Origin: Basidiobolus ranarum
Taxonomy: Eukaryota > Basidiobolomycota > Basidiobolomycetes > Basidiobolales
Direction: 5' to 3'
NCBI GenBank assembly: GCA_040143965.1
Contig: JASJQH010006918.1
Coordinates: forward strand, 1-39,323
DNA length: 39,323 nt
Shown: positions 23,166-31,458 of the stretch, one piece after another
Layout of the letters: every line of letters starts with the position of its first letter
Position numbering within the stretch: the stretch's first letter is position 1
Program-made: the position numbers and the translations under genes
The notes under the pieces: generated by a model
The model's input: only the letters and a program-made list of their open reading frames with translations
Told to the model about the DNA's origin: nothing
The model's database searches: none

Positions 23166-23265
23166 CCTTACTCACACTCTCATCTCCAAAACATTTCTTA
23201 CCATTCTCAAGACGATGCACTCATAGGTAATTATCATATCATTTTCAAACTATCCCAGTTTCACT

Positions 23266-23344
23266 ATGATGATTAAGGCATTTGGCTGTAATCCTTCGGG
23301 ATACTGACGAAAATTTGACAGCTACCTAATTACGTCAATTCTGA
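23266..23344 (+). ncRNA. Box C/D snoRNA, copy 1 (D guide class AATT)
   Basis: Reference unit. Box C ATGATGA (23266-23272) is followed by guide TTAAGGCATTTGG and a D' box CTGT. Next comes hairpin ATCC-TTCG-GGAT with a UUCG tetraloop, then C' box TGACGA. The second guide ends CCTAATTACGTCAATT before box D CTGA (23341-23344). The D' guide (with two D' bases) pairs with AGCCAAATGCCT in large-subunit rRNA. The unit lies 39 nt from the donor and 68 nt from the acceptor of intron 1. Confidence 0.88.
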
Positions 23345-23491
23345 GAAACATTTGAAAATACTCTGAGTTTTATAAATTTCCATCATCTAAACATTGTTAT
23401 TTTATCATTCAGGATTCAACGAGTGTCTTGACGTTTCTCGGTTGTACATACTCAAAACCAATGTAAGTTATATATCTCTTTATACTTCGCG

Positions 23492-23570
23492 ATGATGATT
23501 AAGGCATTTGGCTGTAATCCCTCGGGATACTGACGAAAAATAGACAGCTACCTAATTACGTCTTATCTGA
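23492..23570 (+). ncRNA. Box C/D snoRNA, copy 2 (D guide class TTAT)
   Basis: The D' guide is identical to copy 1. The tetraloop is CTCG. The C'-D segment starts GAAAAATAGACAG instead of GAAAATTTGACAG, a version shared only with copy 8. The D guide ends ACGTCTTAT. It lies in intron 2, 29 nt from the donor and 59 nt from the acceptor. Confidence 0.88.
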
Positions 23571-23733
23571 GCACCAACTCATATATAATCCCTAAGTATT
23601 ATTTATTCACATACAATTCTCATTTTTAGAGTTCTACTGTAAAATAATCCGACTTCCACTCAACCACTTTCTACCTCATCCTCGTACATACACCCACTAG
23701 GTAATTACAAATTCATTTAAAGTTTCATGTAAA

Positions 23734-23812
23734 ATGATGATTAAGGCATTTGGCTGTAATCCTCCGGGATACTGACGAAAACTTGACAGCTACCTAATTA
23801 CGTCAATTCTGA
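23734..23812 (+). ncRNA. Box C/D snoRNA, copy 3 (D guide class AATT)
   Basis: The tetraloop is TCCG, the only such copy. AAA before box C can pair with TTT after box D as a short terminal stem. The D guide ends ACGTCAATT. It lies in intron 3. Confidence 0.88.
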
Positions 23813-23964
23813 TTTCATGAAACATTTAAAGTACAATATATATAGTTCTCTTTCTAATTGTTACTCTTAGACTTTATACATACATATATAATAATTCAAA
23901 CCTGTACTCTTGGGCTCTTCCTACCTCACCGGTGAGTTATTTTCCAGTATCTTACGTTGTTTAA

Positions 23965-24043
23965 ATGATGATTAAGGCATTTGGCTGTAATCCCTCGGGA
24001 TACTGACGAAAACTTGACAGCTACCTAATTACGTCAATTCTGA
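23965..24043 (+). ncRNA. Box C/D snoRNA, copy 4 (D guide class AATT)
   Basis: The tetraloop is CTCG and the D guide ends ACGTCAATT. TTAA before box C and TATT after box D give little terminal pairing. The 3' flank TATTCAACGA is shared with copies 5 and 6, evidence of tandem duplication. It lies in intron 4. Confidence 0.88.
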
Positions 24044-24191
24044 TATTCAACGAAAATTTTATTACTTTTTCAAACTTGTTACTAAACTACTTTATTAGAT
24101 TCTCACCATGATCCTTACCTAGTTGTCCACTTTAATGAATTTCAAAACGTGAAATGGTAAGAATTTTACTCAATTCAATCCGGTTGTTTAG

Positions 24192-24270
24192 ATGATGATT
24201 AAGGCATTTGGCTGTAATCCTTTGGGATACTGACGAAAACTTGACAGCTACCTAATTACGTCTTATCTGA
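24192..24270 (+). ncRNA. Box C/D snoRNA, copy 5 (D guide class TTAT)
   Basis: The tetraloop is TTTG and the D guide ends ACGTCTTAT. It is flanked 5' by TTTAG and 3' by TATTCAACA. It lies in intron 5, and its acceptor is only 53 nt after box D, the shortest spacing in the array. Confidence 0.88.
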
Positions 24271-24416
24271 TATTCAACAAACTTTTCATTTCCTTGCAAT
24301 CTTTTACTAAATTATTCTATCAGGCTTTCGCATATATATCTTTCACCTATAGCCGTTCACGTTACAGTGTTTCTAATTATAATGGTAAGCATTGTTTGCT
24401 GTTTGATGTTGTCTAG

Positions 24417-24495
24417 ATGATGATTAAGGCATTTGGCTGTAATCCTTTGGGATACTGACGAAAATTTGACAGCTACCTAATTACGTCTTATCTGA
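24417..24495 (+). ncRNA. Box C/D snoRNA, copy 6 (D guide class TTAT)
   Basis: The tetraloop is TTTG as in copy 5, and the 3' flank TATTCAACGA is shared, so copies 5 and 6 are probably the most recent duplicates. The D guide ends ACGTCTTAT. It lies in intron 6. Confidence 0.88.
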
Positions 24496-24649
24496 TATTC
24501 AACGAACCATTGACTTTTTTTGCAATTTTGTATTAATTTCTTCTATCAGAAGTTACAACATGAGCTTACACTGCCCCGCTCTATCGGAATGCCTCTACAT
24601 TGCTATATGATGGTAGGTTTTATTCTTGATATTCAAGTATATCAACTAA

Positions 24650-24728
24650 ATGATGATTAAGGCATTTGGCTGTAATCCTTCGGGATACTGACGAAAACTT
24701 GACAGCTACCTAATTACGTCAATTCTGA
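24650..24728 (+). ncRNA. Box C/D snoRNA, copy 7 (D guide class AATT)
   Basis: The tetraloop is TTCG and the D guide ends ACGTCAATT. Its flanks pair unusually well: TATATCAACT before box C against AAAGTTGATATA after box D gives a long external stem, which may hold the termini together in intron 7. Confidence 0.88.
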
Positions 24729-24874
24729 TAAAGTTGATATACATTGATTTTCGAAAAAATTCCATTCTAACAGTTCTGCTCAGTTAGATTCTGTTGACCA
24801 TATCTTACAGTCGCTGTATTGGGCAGGATTCTTGTACACAAACAGTAAGTTAACATTCATTTAATGTAATTGCA

Positions 24875-24953
24875 ATGATGATCAAGGCATTTGGCTGTAA
24901 TCCTTCGGGGTACTGACGAAAAATAGACAGCTACCTAATTACGTCTTATCTGA
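24875..24953 (+). ncRNA. Box C/D snoRNA, copy 8 (D guide class TTAT)
   Basis: The most diverged copy: ATGATGATCAAGG (T to C after box C) and GGGGTAC in the hairpin, where the A-to-G change leaves a G-U pair, so the stem survives. The C'-D start GAAAAATAGACAG matches copy 2. The D guide ends ACGTCTTAT. It lies in intron 8. The guide to the rRNA is unchanged. Confidence 0.87.
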
Positions 24954-25087
24954 GCAGTTAATTACCTATATTTTATTGAAGTCCATTATTAACATTCCAC
25001 TAGTTTCTTCAATATTGTTTAGATACAACCACCTTATGAAGCTCCATATTACTAGGTAATTTGAAATTCATATCCTGTTCGTGTAAA

Positions 25088-25166
25088 ATGATGATTAAGG
25101 CATTTGGCTGTAATCCCTCGGGATACTGACGAAAATTTGACAGCTACCTAATTACGTCTTATCTGA
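25088..25166 (+). ncRNA. Box C/D snoRNA, copy 9 (D guide class TTAT)
   Basis: The tetraloop is CTCG and the D guide ends ACGTCTTAT. The TGTAAA flank before box C resembles that of copy 3, as does the preceding exon end (ACTAG before GTAATT). It lies in the last intron, 57 nt from the acceptor. Confidence 0.88.
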
Positions 25167-25525
25167 TTACATCTCATGCTATATTTTCTAGAAATATCTT
25201 ATTTATCTTACTGTTCTCTATAGGTCTGCATTCGTTGTAAATAAATCTCTTTCAGCATCCAATATCATATTTCATTTAGTTTGTTTATTTAAAGTATCAA
25301 CTTGAGTTTTTAAATTCATTTATCACCATGTATTGCTAGTTCTTGACTATTATTCATAGTTACGGTGAATGCTTCATATATCTATATATATATATATAGA
25401 ATAGTAAATTAGCTTTAGTGATTGCAGATAAATCTTCTCAATGAAGGTTATAAATTGCTTTTCATCATTCTTGTTACTATACGATTAAAATGTTGTCAGT
25501 AATTCTGGGGAATCAACATGAACAT

Positions 25526-27554
25526 TTAAAGCTCCTTTGTATCCATATCTTTTTCGCCTTGATAGGATGTCACCGGTTCGTCAATATTTTCTTCAACTGT
25601 CATACTATCCTCTACAGATGTTTGTCTTTGTGGAACATTAACTTCATTCGAGTGAGTACTCACTTGGATAATATCGCTGGCATTATTGGGGGGTTCGATG
25701 TTTGTACCAGTAGGTTGAATCATGGAGGATAACTGATAGGCATGATCATTTGAATCTTCATTTCTTTGAAAAATTGTGACTGGTTCTATTGTCAAATCTT
25801 CCTCTGTCTTGGTATGATCATCTAACACTGTTGGATACTTAAGAAATGTCATCTCAATATCTGTTACGGAATTGGAAGAATCTTTTGGTAAACAAAGATT
25901 ATTTTCCCTATCTCCTTCATCCGAATGCATGGCAGATTGTGCTTCATTTAGAGTGGTGATCTTATCCAATTCCCCTTCGATCAAGTTTGAACGTGCATTA
26001 ATTTCAGCACAAGGCTCAACGGCAATAGTATCTGAATATGGGGCATTATCGTTTCCTGATTCTTGTCCTAGATTCATTTCATCCTTAGTTTTGTCTTGGA
26101 TTGTGTTCTTTATCTGATCTATCTTCAATAAATCGAGAGATCTTGCTTCCGTCGAGGTTTCCTCCGTTTCCACGTTTGTAATCATTCCCGTATGTACGTT
26201 CTCGGTCACACATTCAACGATTCCACTTCCATCCTGGTGGTAGTCCCTACATTTAGTAAATTATACTAGGAATATTTGTAATCAACCATCTTACTTCCTT
26301 ATCACCCTTCAATCTGATAGCCATCGAACCTTCAGTTTCCGAACTTTCGGGAGTATTACTAAGTATTAGATATTCCGGTTCGTTGGAAAGGGTCTTTTGA
26401 GTGTTGAGTTCTTTTCTATAGGGAATTTCAACCTCAACTCTCGTCGCTTTGATGTAACTTTCTACTTCGCTTTGAGTTATAATCGAAGAATTTTCCAATT
26501 TTCGAACTGGAAAAAAAGAGAACTCAGTATTATTGACTTCACACACCATTAACAATTGTATTAGTTGATCGTGAGTTAAAGATTTGAAATAATCCTCCTT
26601 CTAATTGAATAAAAAATCGGTGTCTAGATTTTACTCATCAATGTTGGTGCAGATATAAAAAGAATACTTACCTGTGCAAAAGTCAACCCTACTCCGTTTA
26701 TTTCCATTTTAACTTTTAGGGGGATTCGCGTATTTGAGGAACTGTCAATTGGTTTGGGATCACCAAGGTTACACTGGCAACTTTCGTGAAGATCGTTGTA
26801 TATCCGATTAAATGGTGCATACAATTCATAATTATTCCGGGACTCAACGCAGTGAACTTGTTTAATTGAATCCAAATCCTTGCCTACGGTAGTCAATGTT
26901 GTTGTGCAATTATCACAAGTCCAAGAATCTTTCATATCTTTGGTCACTCCATGAGGTTGAGCATAGCAGGCACGGTGAAATGGTTGATGACATTGATCAC
27001 AAATTAAAAGTAGTTCACTTTCAATCAAGTTTCCATTTTGACATGAATTACAGATAAATTTGGAACCAGTAGACTCTTGTGGGGTATTACCAACGTTTGT
27101 GATATTTCCATTATCAAGAGAATCAGAGGACTCGGTGGAATGATCCACTTTGGATTTATTTGATTTGCGACGTTTCGTTACGCTCTTATTCTTATCATCA
27201 CCGTAATCTACTTTACGCTTAGTTTTCTTGGAACATCTCTTGGATTTACTAACTATCATGTATATATCAATATGTGTAGAGACGTATTAATACGTGTTGA
27301 ATGCCAAGTGTATATCTAACCCGAAAAATCAGTCGGTGAATAATGAATCGTTTGACGAATTCGCCTTCCAGATTTTGTTGTAGGTTCTTCATAGTTTGGA
27401 ACTATACTCATATGAATGTGACCAAGTCATTCAGGTAAAAGAAGCTAGACTACATACCTGTGGATTTCCACGCTTCCAACTGCCTTGCCTGTTGAAAGTC
27501 TAGGTGGTTGAGTCCTTCTGAGTTTTTTGTACGTCGAGTTTTCCTATTGAGCAT
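25526..27554 (-). CDS. PHD-finger protein with long acidic tail
   Basis: Five exons on the minus strand: 27554-27458, 27401-27321, 27252-26672, 26600-26295 and 26233-25526, giving 590 aa. The N-terminus is basic (MLNRKTRRTKN, then KRCSKKTKRKVD), consistent with nuclear import. One PHD finger of C4HC3 type lies at about 27070-26900: CNSCQ, LICDQCHQPFHRACYAQPHG, SWTCDNC. A middle region contains DYFKSLTHDQLIQLLMVCE. The last exon is a 236-codon acidic, Thr/Ser/Asn-rich, probably disordered tail. PHD fingers usually read histone H3 tails; the complex is not identifiable here. Use of the nearer acceptor (ending 26247 instead of 26234) would end the protein after ten residues (365 aa). It lies tail to tail with the snoRNA host gene. 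Confidence 0.8.
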
Positions 27555-27835
27555 GCTAAAGGTAAAAGTAGAAGAAAGATGAAGAATCGTTCATCAGGTT
27601 CATGGTGAAATTTGTAAATTTATTTCAGAATATATGCATGATTAAATCACAGATTAAACCTTGGTTTGAAACGAAGCATAGTATTGTGCGGTGTGGTATG
27701 GAGGAGTGTTTATTGTCCAAACTCCTTTATGAATCACATACATATTTAACTTTCTTGAATAGTTTATTTTTCTTGGCCGGTGGGTTTGTGGCAGTCAGTA
27801 CAGTGCCGTATAGAACATCAAGTGGTGGACACCAT
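27555..27835. other. Short intergenic
   Basis: The 5' flank of the PHD gene. The 80-codon frame at 27602-27844 (+) has no protein-like features. No other element was seen. Confidence 0.5.
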
Positions 27836-28120
27836 CTATTGTGATTGGTTTTCCATTACCAGAAGCTGCTTGTGTCTGACTGCAAGATTCCAATGATATT
27901 TGGCTTGTTCATAATTTAATAATCGATCGTGTAAGCGAAAGGGGCTTATCCCTTTCATGGTTTCATTGGAGTCCCAACAAGTTGGGGGAATTGAGGGTAC
28001 ATATTTGATATCTGGTGTAGCGTAAGCTCTGCTGTCAGTGGGTTTAATACTTGTGAAAGCTTCCCTTTCAATTCGGCATCGTTTGGTATTGGGTATATTT
28101 GTTGGTTGCCGCTCCATCAT
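27836..28120 (-). CDS. Small hypothetical protein
   Basis: A 94-codon frame starting MMERQPTNIPNTKRC and ending LLVMENQSQ. The middle (YATPDIKYVPSIPPTCWDSN, then FRLHDRLLNYEQAKYHWNL) has balanced, protein-like composition with spaced aromatic residues. I recognise no family and see no membrane segment or signal peptide. It could be a small gene, one exon of a larger gene, or chance. No TATA box was seen upstream. Confidence 0.33.
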   Translation of the reverse strand: MMERQPTNIPNTKRCRIEREAFTSIKPTDSRAYATPDIKYVPSIPPTCWDSNETMKGISPFRLHDRLLNYEQAKYHWNLAVRHKQLLVMENQSQ

Positions 28121-29140
28121 GATTGGATTTTCAATGTGATTGGAGGAAGCTTAATGAACAGAAGATACACAGCAGAAGGTGTTAAAGAATACGGGTGGGT
28201 TGAAGAATATGGGTTACTACATGCAGAGCAAGCTGTGAATAGCCACACATGGGGTTTATATTCGTAAGCTGAAAACGTGATTAATACTCCTTCTTTGTTT
28301 ACCACGCATTAACCCAACCCTGAGTATATGCATTTTAAGGTCGGTGTTGCTTTACATGCCAGATCAGTTTCAAGGCTAACGATAGGAACATAGATGATTT
28401 GTTGTTGATGCACTGTTATTTATATCTCAATGGCTACTACTAGGGAATTATAAGACGCGCAGCTTGGTGCGAGAGCATTGATTTTTAAAATCTCTAATAA
28501 ATGTGCAGAGGAATGCATTAGTTATTATGATTCATGGTAGTAGCTGTAGTAGATCAATAATCATCAGGTAAATAGCCCAGTCAGTGGTGATAGGTGCAGA
28601 AGTATCCCATTTACATTTATTATCGACTTCTGAACCTTGTACCATTTAATTAACTCCCGATAATTTATAGTTTTGTGTAACGTGTTCAAGGTTCCAATTC
28701 CTACTGTTGTTTCAGATAGATTAAGAAGAGTTAGCCAGTTAAAGTAATGGATCGAGTATATGATATAAATCAAGATCCACGAGTCTTAACGCACATCGCT
28801 CCCATTTATTGATTTTCGCACACTCGGTTTATCCATTTTTTTTTCCACGCATCGTGAGAAGGCATACTCTTGCCAGTATGTGGAATTACCAAATGGCGCA
28901 AATACGGGCTATGGCTACGATACGTAAAGGAAATAGATTTGGTAGCTCCGCAGAATATATGGACTTGTGGCAATAGTCTCACGATTCATGGTTCTACAAG
29001 GTTACATCACGGGGACATATTAAGTGAAAAGACAGGACAAATGCATACAAATAGTAGGGAAATCCGCAGAGAAATCTTCTTTAATCTTCATATTCTTAAC
29101 TTTCAGTAATCTCTCTCCTAAACGTTCCAGAGAATAAGAT
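28121..29140. other. Intergenic upstream of the amino-acid transporter
   Basis: About 1 kb without a convincing gene. Several frames of 60-80 codons (28117-28305 -, 28564-28773 -, 28870-29109 +) are compositionally unlike protein. AT-rich, with a T-run at 28841-28850. Confidence 0.5.
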
Positions 29141-30917
29141 ATGACTTCCTTTGACGACGCTAAAGGTAATCTAATCTGAGTCTCGGTAGTGACCAGACTT
29201 CTAACCGAATTCAATTTAGGTCACGAGCTTTCTGTTTGCGACGGAAGTAAAGCCATTCCTGAAGATCAAGATGAGGAGCATTCCAGAAGAACGGGCTCTA
29301 GTTTTGGTGCATATTTTAACGTCATGTAAATACTGATTTATTCTTTATCGCACCAAGAAGCTCACTAACATTGATTTATAGTTGTGTGATTGCTGGTACC
29401 GGAACTATATCCTTCAAGCCCTTAATTCTCTACATCCATTGATCCCATTTGACCTGATATATGTATTCCTTAACTTGTTCTTACCTCCAACTTCCATATT
29501 CCTTGAAGCAGGGTGGATGGATCGGTGTATTTTTGATGTTTCTTTCAGCTGTTATTGCTGTCTATTCTGGCCATTTGTTGGTCAAGTGTCTGTATTATAA
29601 CAGGTATGCCACTTCCCAGTGTCACTTCAGGACCGAATGTTATTTAATCTTCACCTTAATTATAGAGTGTCTCGCCTCAAAAGTTATCCTTGCATTGGCG
29701 AGGCTGCCTTTGGAAGGGTTGGCAGAGTGGTTGTCCAGATCTTCCACTTCTCTATTCTTCTGGGGACTTCTTGCATCTACATCATGCTGACCGGCCTCAA
29801 TACACAAACTCTTTTGAAGCAATATGGTGTAGATATGAATCTGAAGATATTGTATGTTACTTGCATCATCGAGAACCTTTACATTTAACCCTAACCCAAC
29901 TGCCAGAATCACTATTGCAGCTGTCATAGCATGGATCCCCTTCATTCTACTCAAAACACTCAAAGAAGTGGCCATATTATCGTATGTATCTGTGATCTTC
30001 ATCTTTTCACAAATAATTTCTAAATGATGCCTCGGAGCGGATTTTAGCGTATTCGGAGTGATTGCTACTGCGATCGTAATCATTGTTTCCGCTGTGGTTG
30101 GTTTATTGGATTTGCCCAATAATCTACACCAAACTCACCATTTCGTAGTGCCCGCTGGCTTGCCCGTCGCCTTGGCATCCATCAGTTTCTCTTTTGGTGG
30201 GAATGTTATCTATGCGCATGTCGAGGGAACCATGAGACACCCCAAATCCTGGACCAGAATTCTTGGTTTGGCTGTGCTTACAATCTTACTCATGTACATC
30301 GTCATTGGTATTCCTGGGTATTATGTATATGGTGAAAACACCAAGTCACCCATTCTTGATAACCTACCAGAAGGTAAGATATATAGTTATCCGTTTCCTT
30401 CCGTCGAACACCCATGAATATATCTTCAATTATAGGCGCCGCCACCACTGTTGCCATCATCATGATCACTCTTCATGTTCTTCTTGCTGCTCCTATTATG
30501 ATGACGACCTTCGCCAATGAGGTACACAACATCTGCCCTGGTAATTAGCTAAATTCGTACTAACTTCTCTTCGTTCAGATGGAACATAGTTTCAAGATCG
30601 ACACAAAGTATCTTTCCAAGACCAAGGAGTTTGCCCTACGTCTAGCTCTTAGAACTGTGATCACCGTAGTCCTAGCTGTGGTTGCCATGACTATTCCATT
30701 CTTTGGAGACTTCATGTCATTGATTGGTGCACTTGCTAATTGCATGACTGTATTTGTCCTACCGATTGTATTCTATATCAAACTATATGGATTCCGCACT
30801 ATACGCATTTGGGAACTCTTATGGTGCTTCTTGGTTGTTGTGATCGGGTTGATTGGTTGTGTACTCGGTGCTACTGATGCTATTCAATCCCTTAAACGTC
30901 ACTTTGAGGAAGCGTAA
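29141..30917 (+). CDS. AAAP-family amino-acid transporter (Avt1/Avt-like), with a U12 intron
   Basis: Nine exons: 29141-29165, 29220-29325, 29382-29406, 29485-29603, 29666-29851, 29907-29981, 30048-30373, 30436-30521 and 30579-30917. The sum is 1,287 nt, an exact 428 aa. About eleven membrane segments are visible. The first carries the family signature FNVICVIAGTGTLQLPYSLKQ followed by GGWIGVFLMF. Others include SFSFGGNVIYAHVEGTMRHP, and GYYVYGENTKSPILDNLP before TM8. AAAP/Avt proteins move neutral or aromatic amino acids across the vacuolar or plasma membrane by proton exchange. Seven introns are GT-AG of 55-78 nt. The third is AT-AC and splits GTGT from LQLP inside the first signature, so its boundaries are fixed by conservation. 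Confidence 0.92.
29407..29484 (+). other. U12-type AT-AC intron in the transporter gene
   Basis: The 78-nt intron begins with ATATCCTT, the exact U12 5' splice-site consensus. TTCCTTAAC at 29466-29474 is the exact U12 branch-site consensus, and it ends TTCTTAC with the AC terminus 10 nt after the branch motif. No GT-AG alternative restores the frame: the nearest GT donor lacks any AG between 29420 and the exon. Splicing here gives IAGTGTLQLPYSLKQGG, the family signature. Confidence 0.92.
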
Positions 30918-31458
30918 TAGAATTTATATTACATACTGAATTACTAGTTTTTCATTCACTGAACTCGTTGGAGTTTCGCATCATAAATATTCTTTTCTGC
31001 TCATTAATCTACTCCCATTCCTTACCCGACCATCATCAAACTGGGTTGGGTTTCTATTGTTAGTAGTTATGTGCTTCATAAATGTTAGTAGAATGTATCA
31101 CTGTTCTACCTGTATTGCCTGAATGACCATCGTTAGCCAACCCTATGTAAACAGCCTTCTAAATATGTGAAAAATGATTGGTGTAATAAACTTATGAAGA
31201 TAATTTGATGATGTTTATTTCAATGCATTCCGAAGTTTAAGAGAATCTAATCCTGCATAGTTGGAATTTTTCATGCACCTTATCTACGTTACAACGTCAC
31301 TAGGGAGTTGAAAGCAAATCATTATTTATTATTGATATTGGTAATACAATAAAGTTAATACTGAAGATATATACTTTGCATTGTTTAGAATCGGTAAAAT
31401 TCTTGGGTAAATATTGTACATGGATATATATATATAGAGTATGAATTTCAATTTAAGC
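30918..31458. other. Convergent 3' intergenic
   Basis: The 3' flanks of the transporter (+) and Hsp70 (-). An ATATATATATATA tract lies at about 31424-31437, and AATAAA-like signals occur for both. No gene was seen. Confidence 0.6.

Larger units (their letters stand above)
23166..25260 (+). ncRNA. Non-coding host gene with nine snoRNA-bearing introns
   Basis: Introns read from GT-AG sites are 23227-23412, 23463-23629, 23701-23870, 23932-24098, 24157-24323, 24385-24549, 24613-24787, 24845-25022 and 25056-25223. Donors are GTAATT, GTAAG, GTGAG or GTAGG; acceptors are CAG or TAG after pyrimidine-rich tracts. Each intron carries exactly one C/D snoRNA. Complete internal exons are only 33-71 nt, have unrelated sequences and share no continuous reading frame, so the spliced RNA is probably a by-product degraded after processing, as in animal UHG-type genes. 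Exon 10 begins at 25224 and ATAAAT at 25241 may serve polyadenylation. Exon-intron units look tandemly duplicated: copies 4-6 even share TATTCAAC after box D. The exact 5' and 3' ends are estimates. Confidence 0.85.

Noticed and set aside
23260-25170. CRISPR-like array or tandem satellite (regular near-identical units with variable spacers)
   Set aside because: Units are 79 nt with C, D', C' and D boxes, and each is enclosed by consistent GT-AG splice sites. Spacers of about 150 bp contain exons. This fits intronic snoRNAs.
29640-30119. 159-codon minus-strand frame inside the transporter
   Set aside because: It spans several exons and introns of a well-supported plus-strand gene and has no recognisable protein features.
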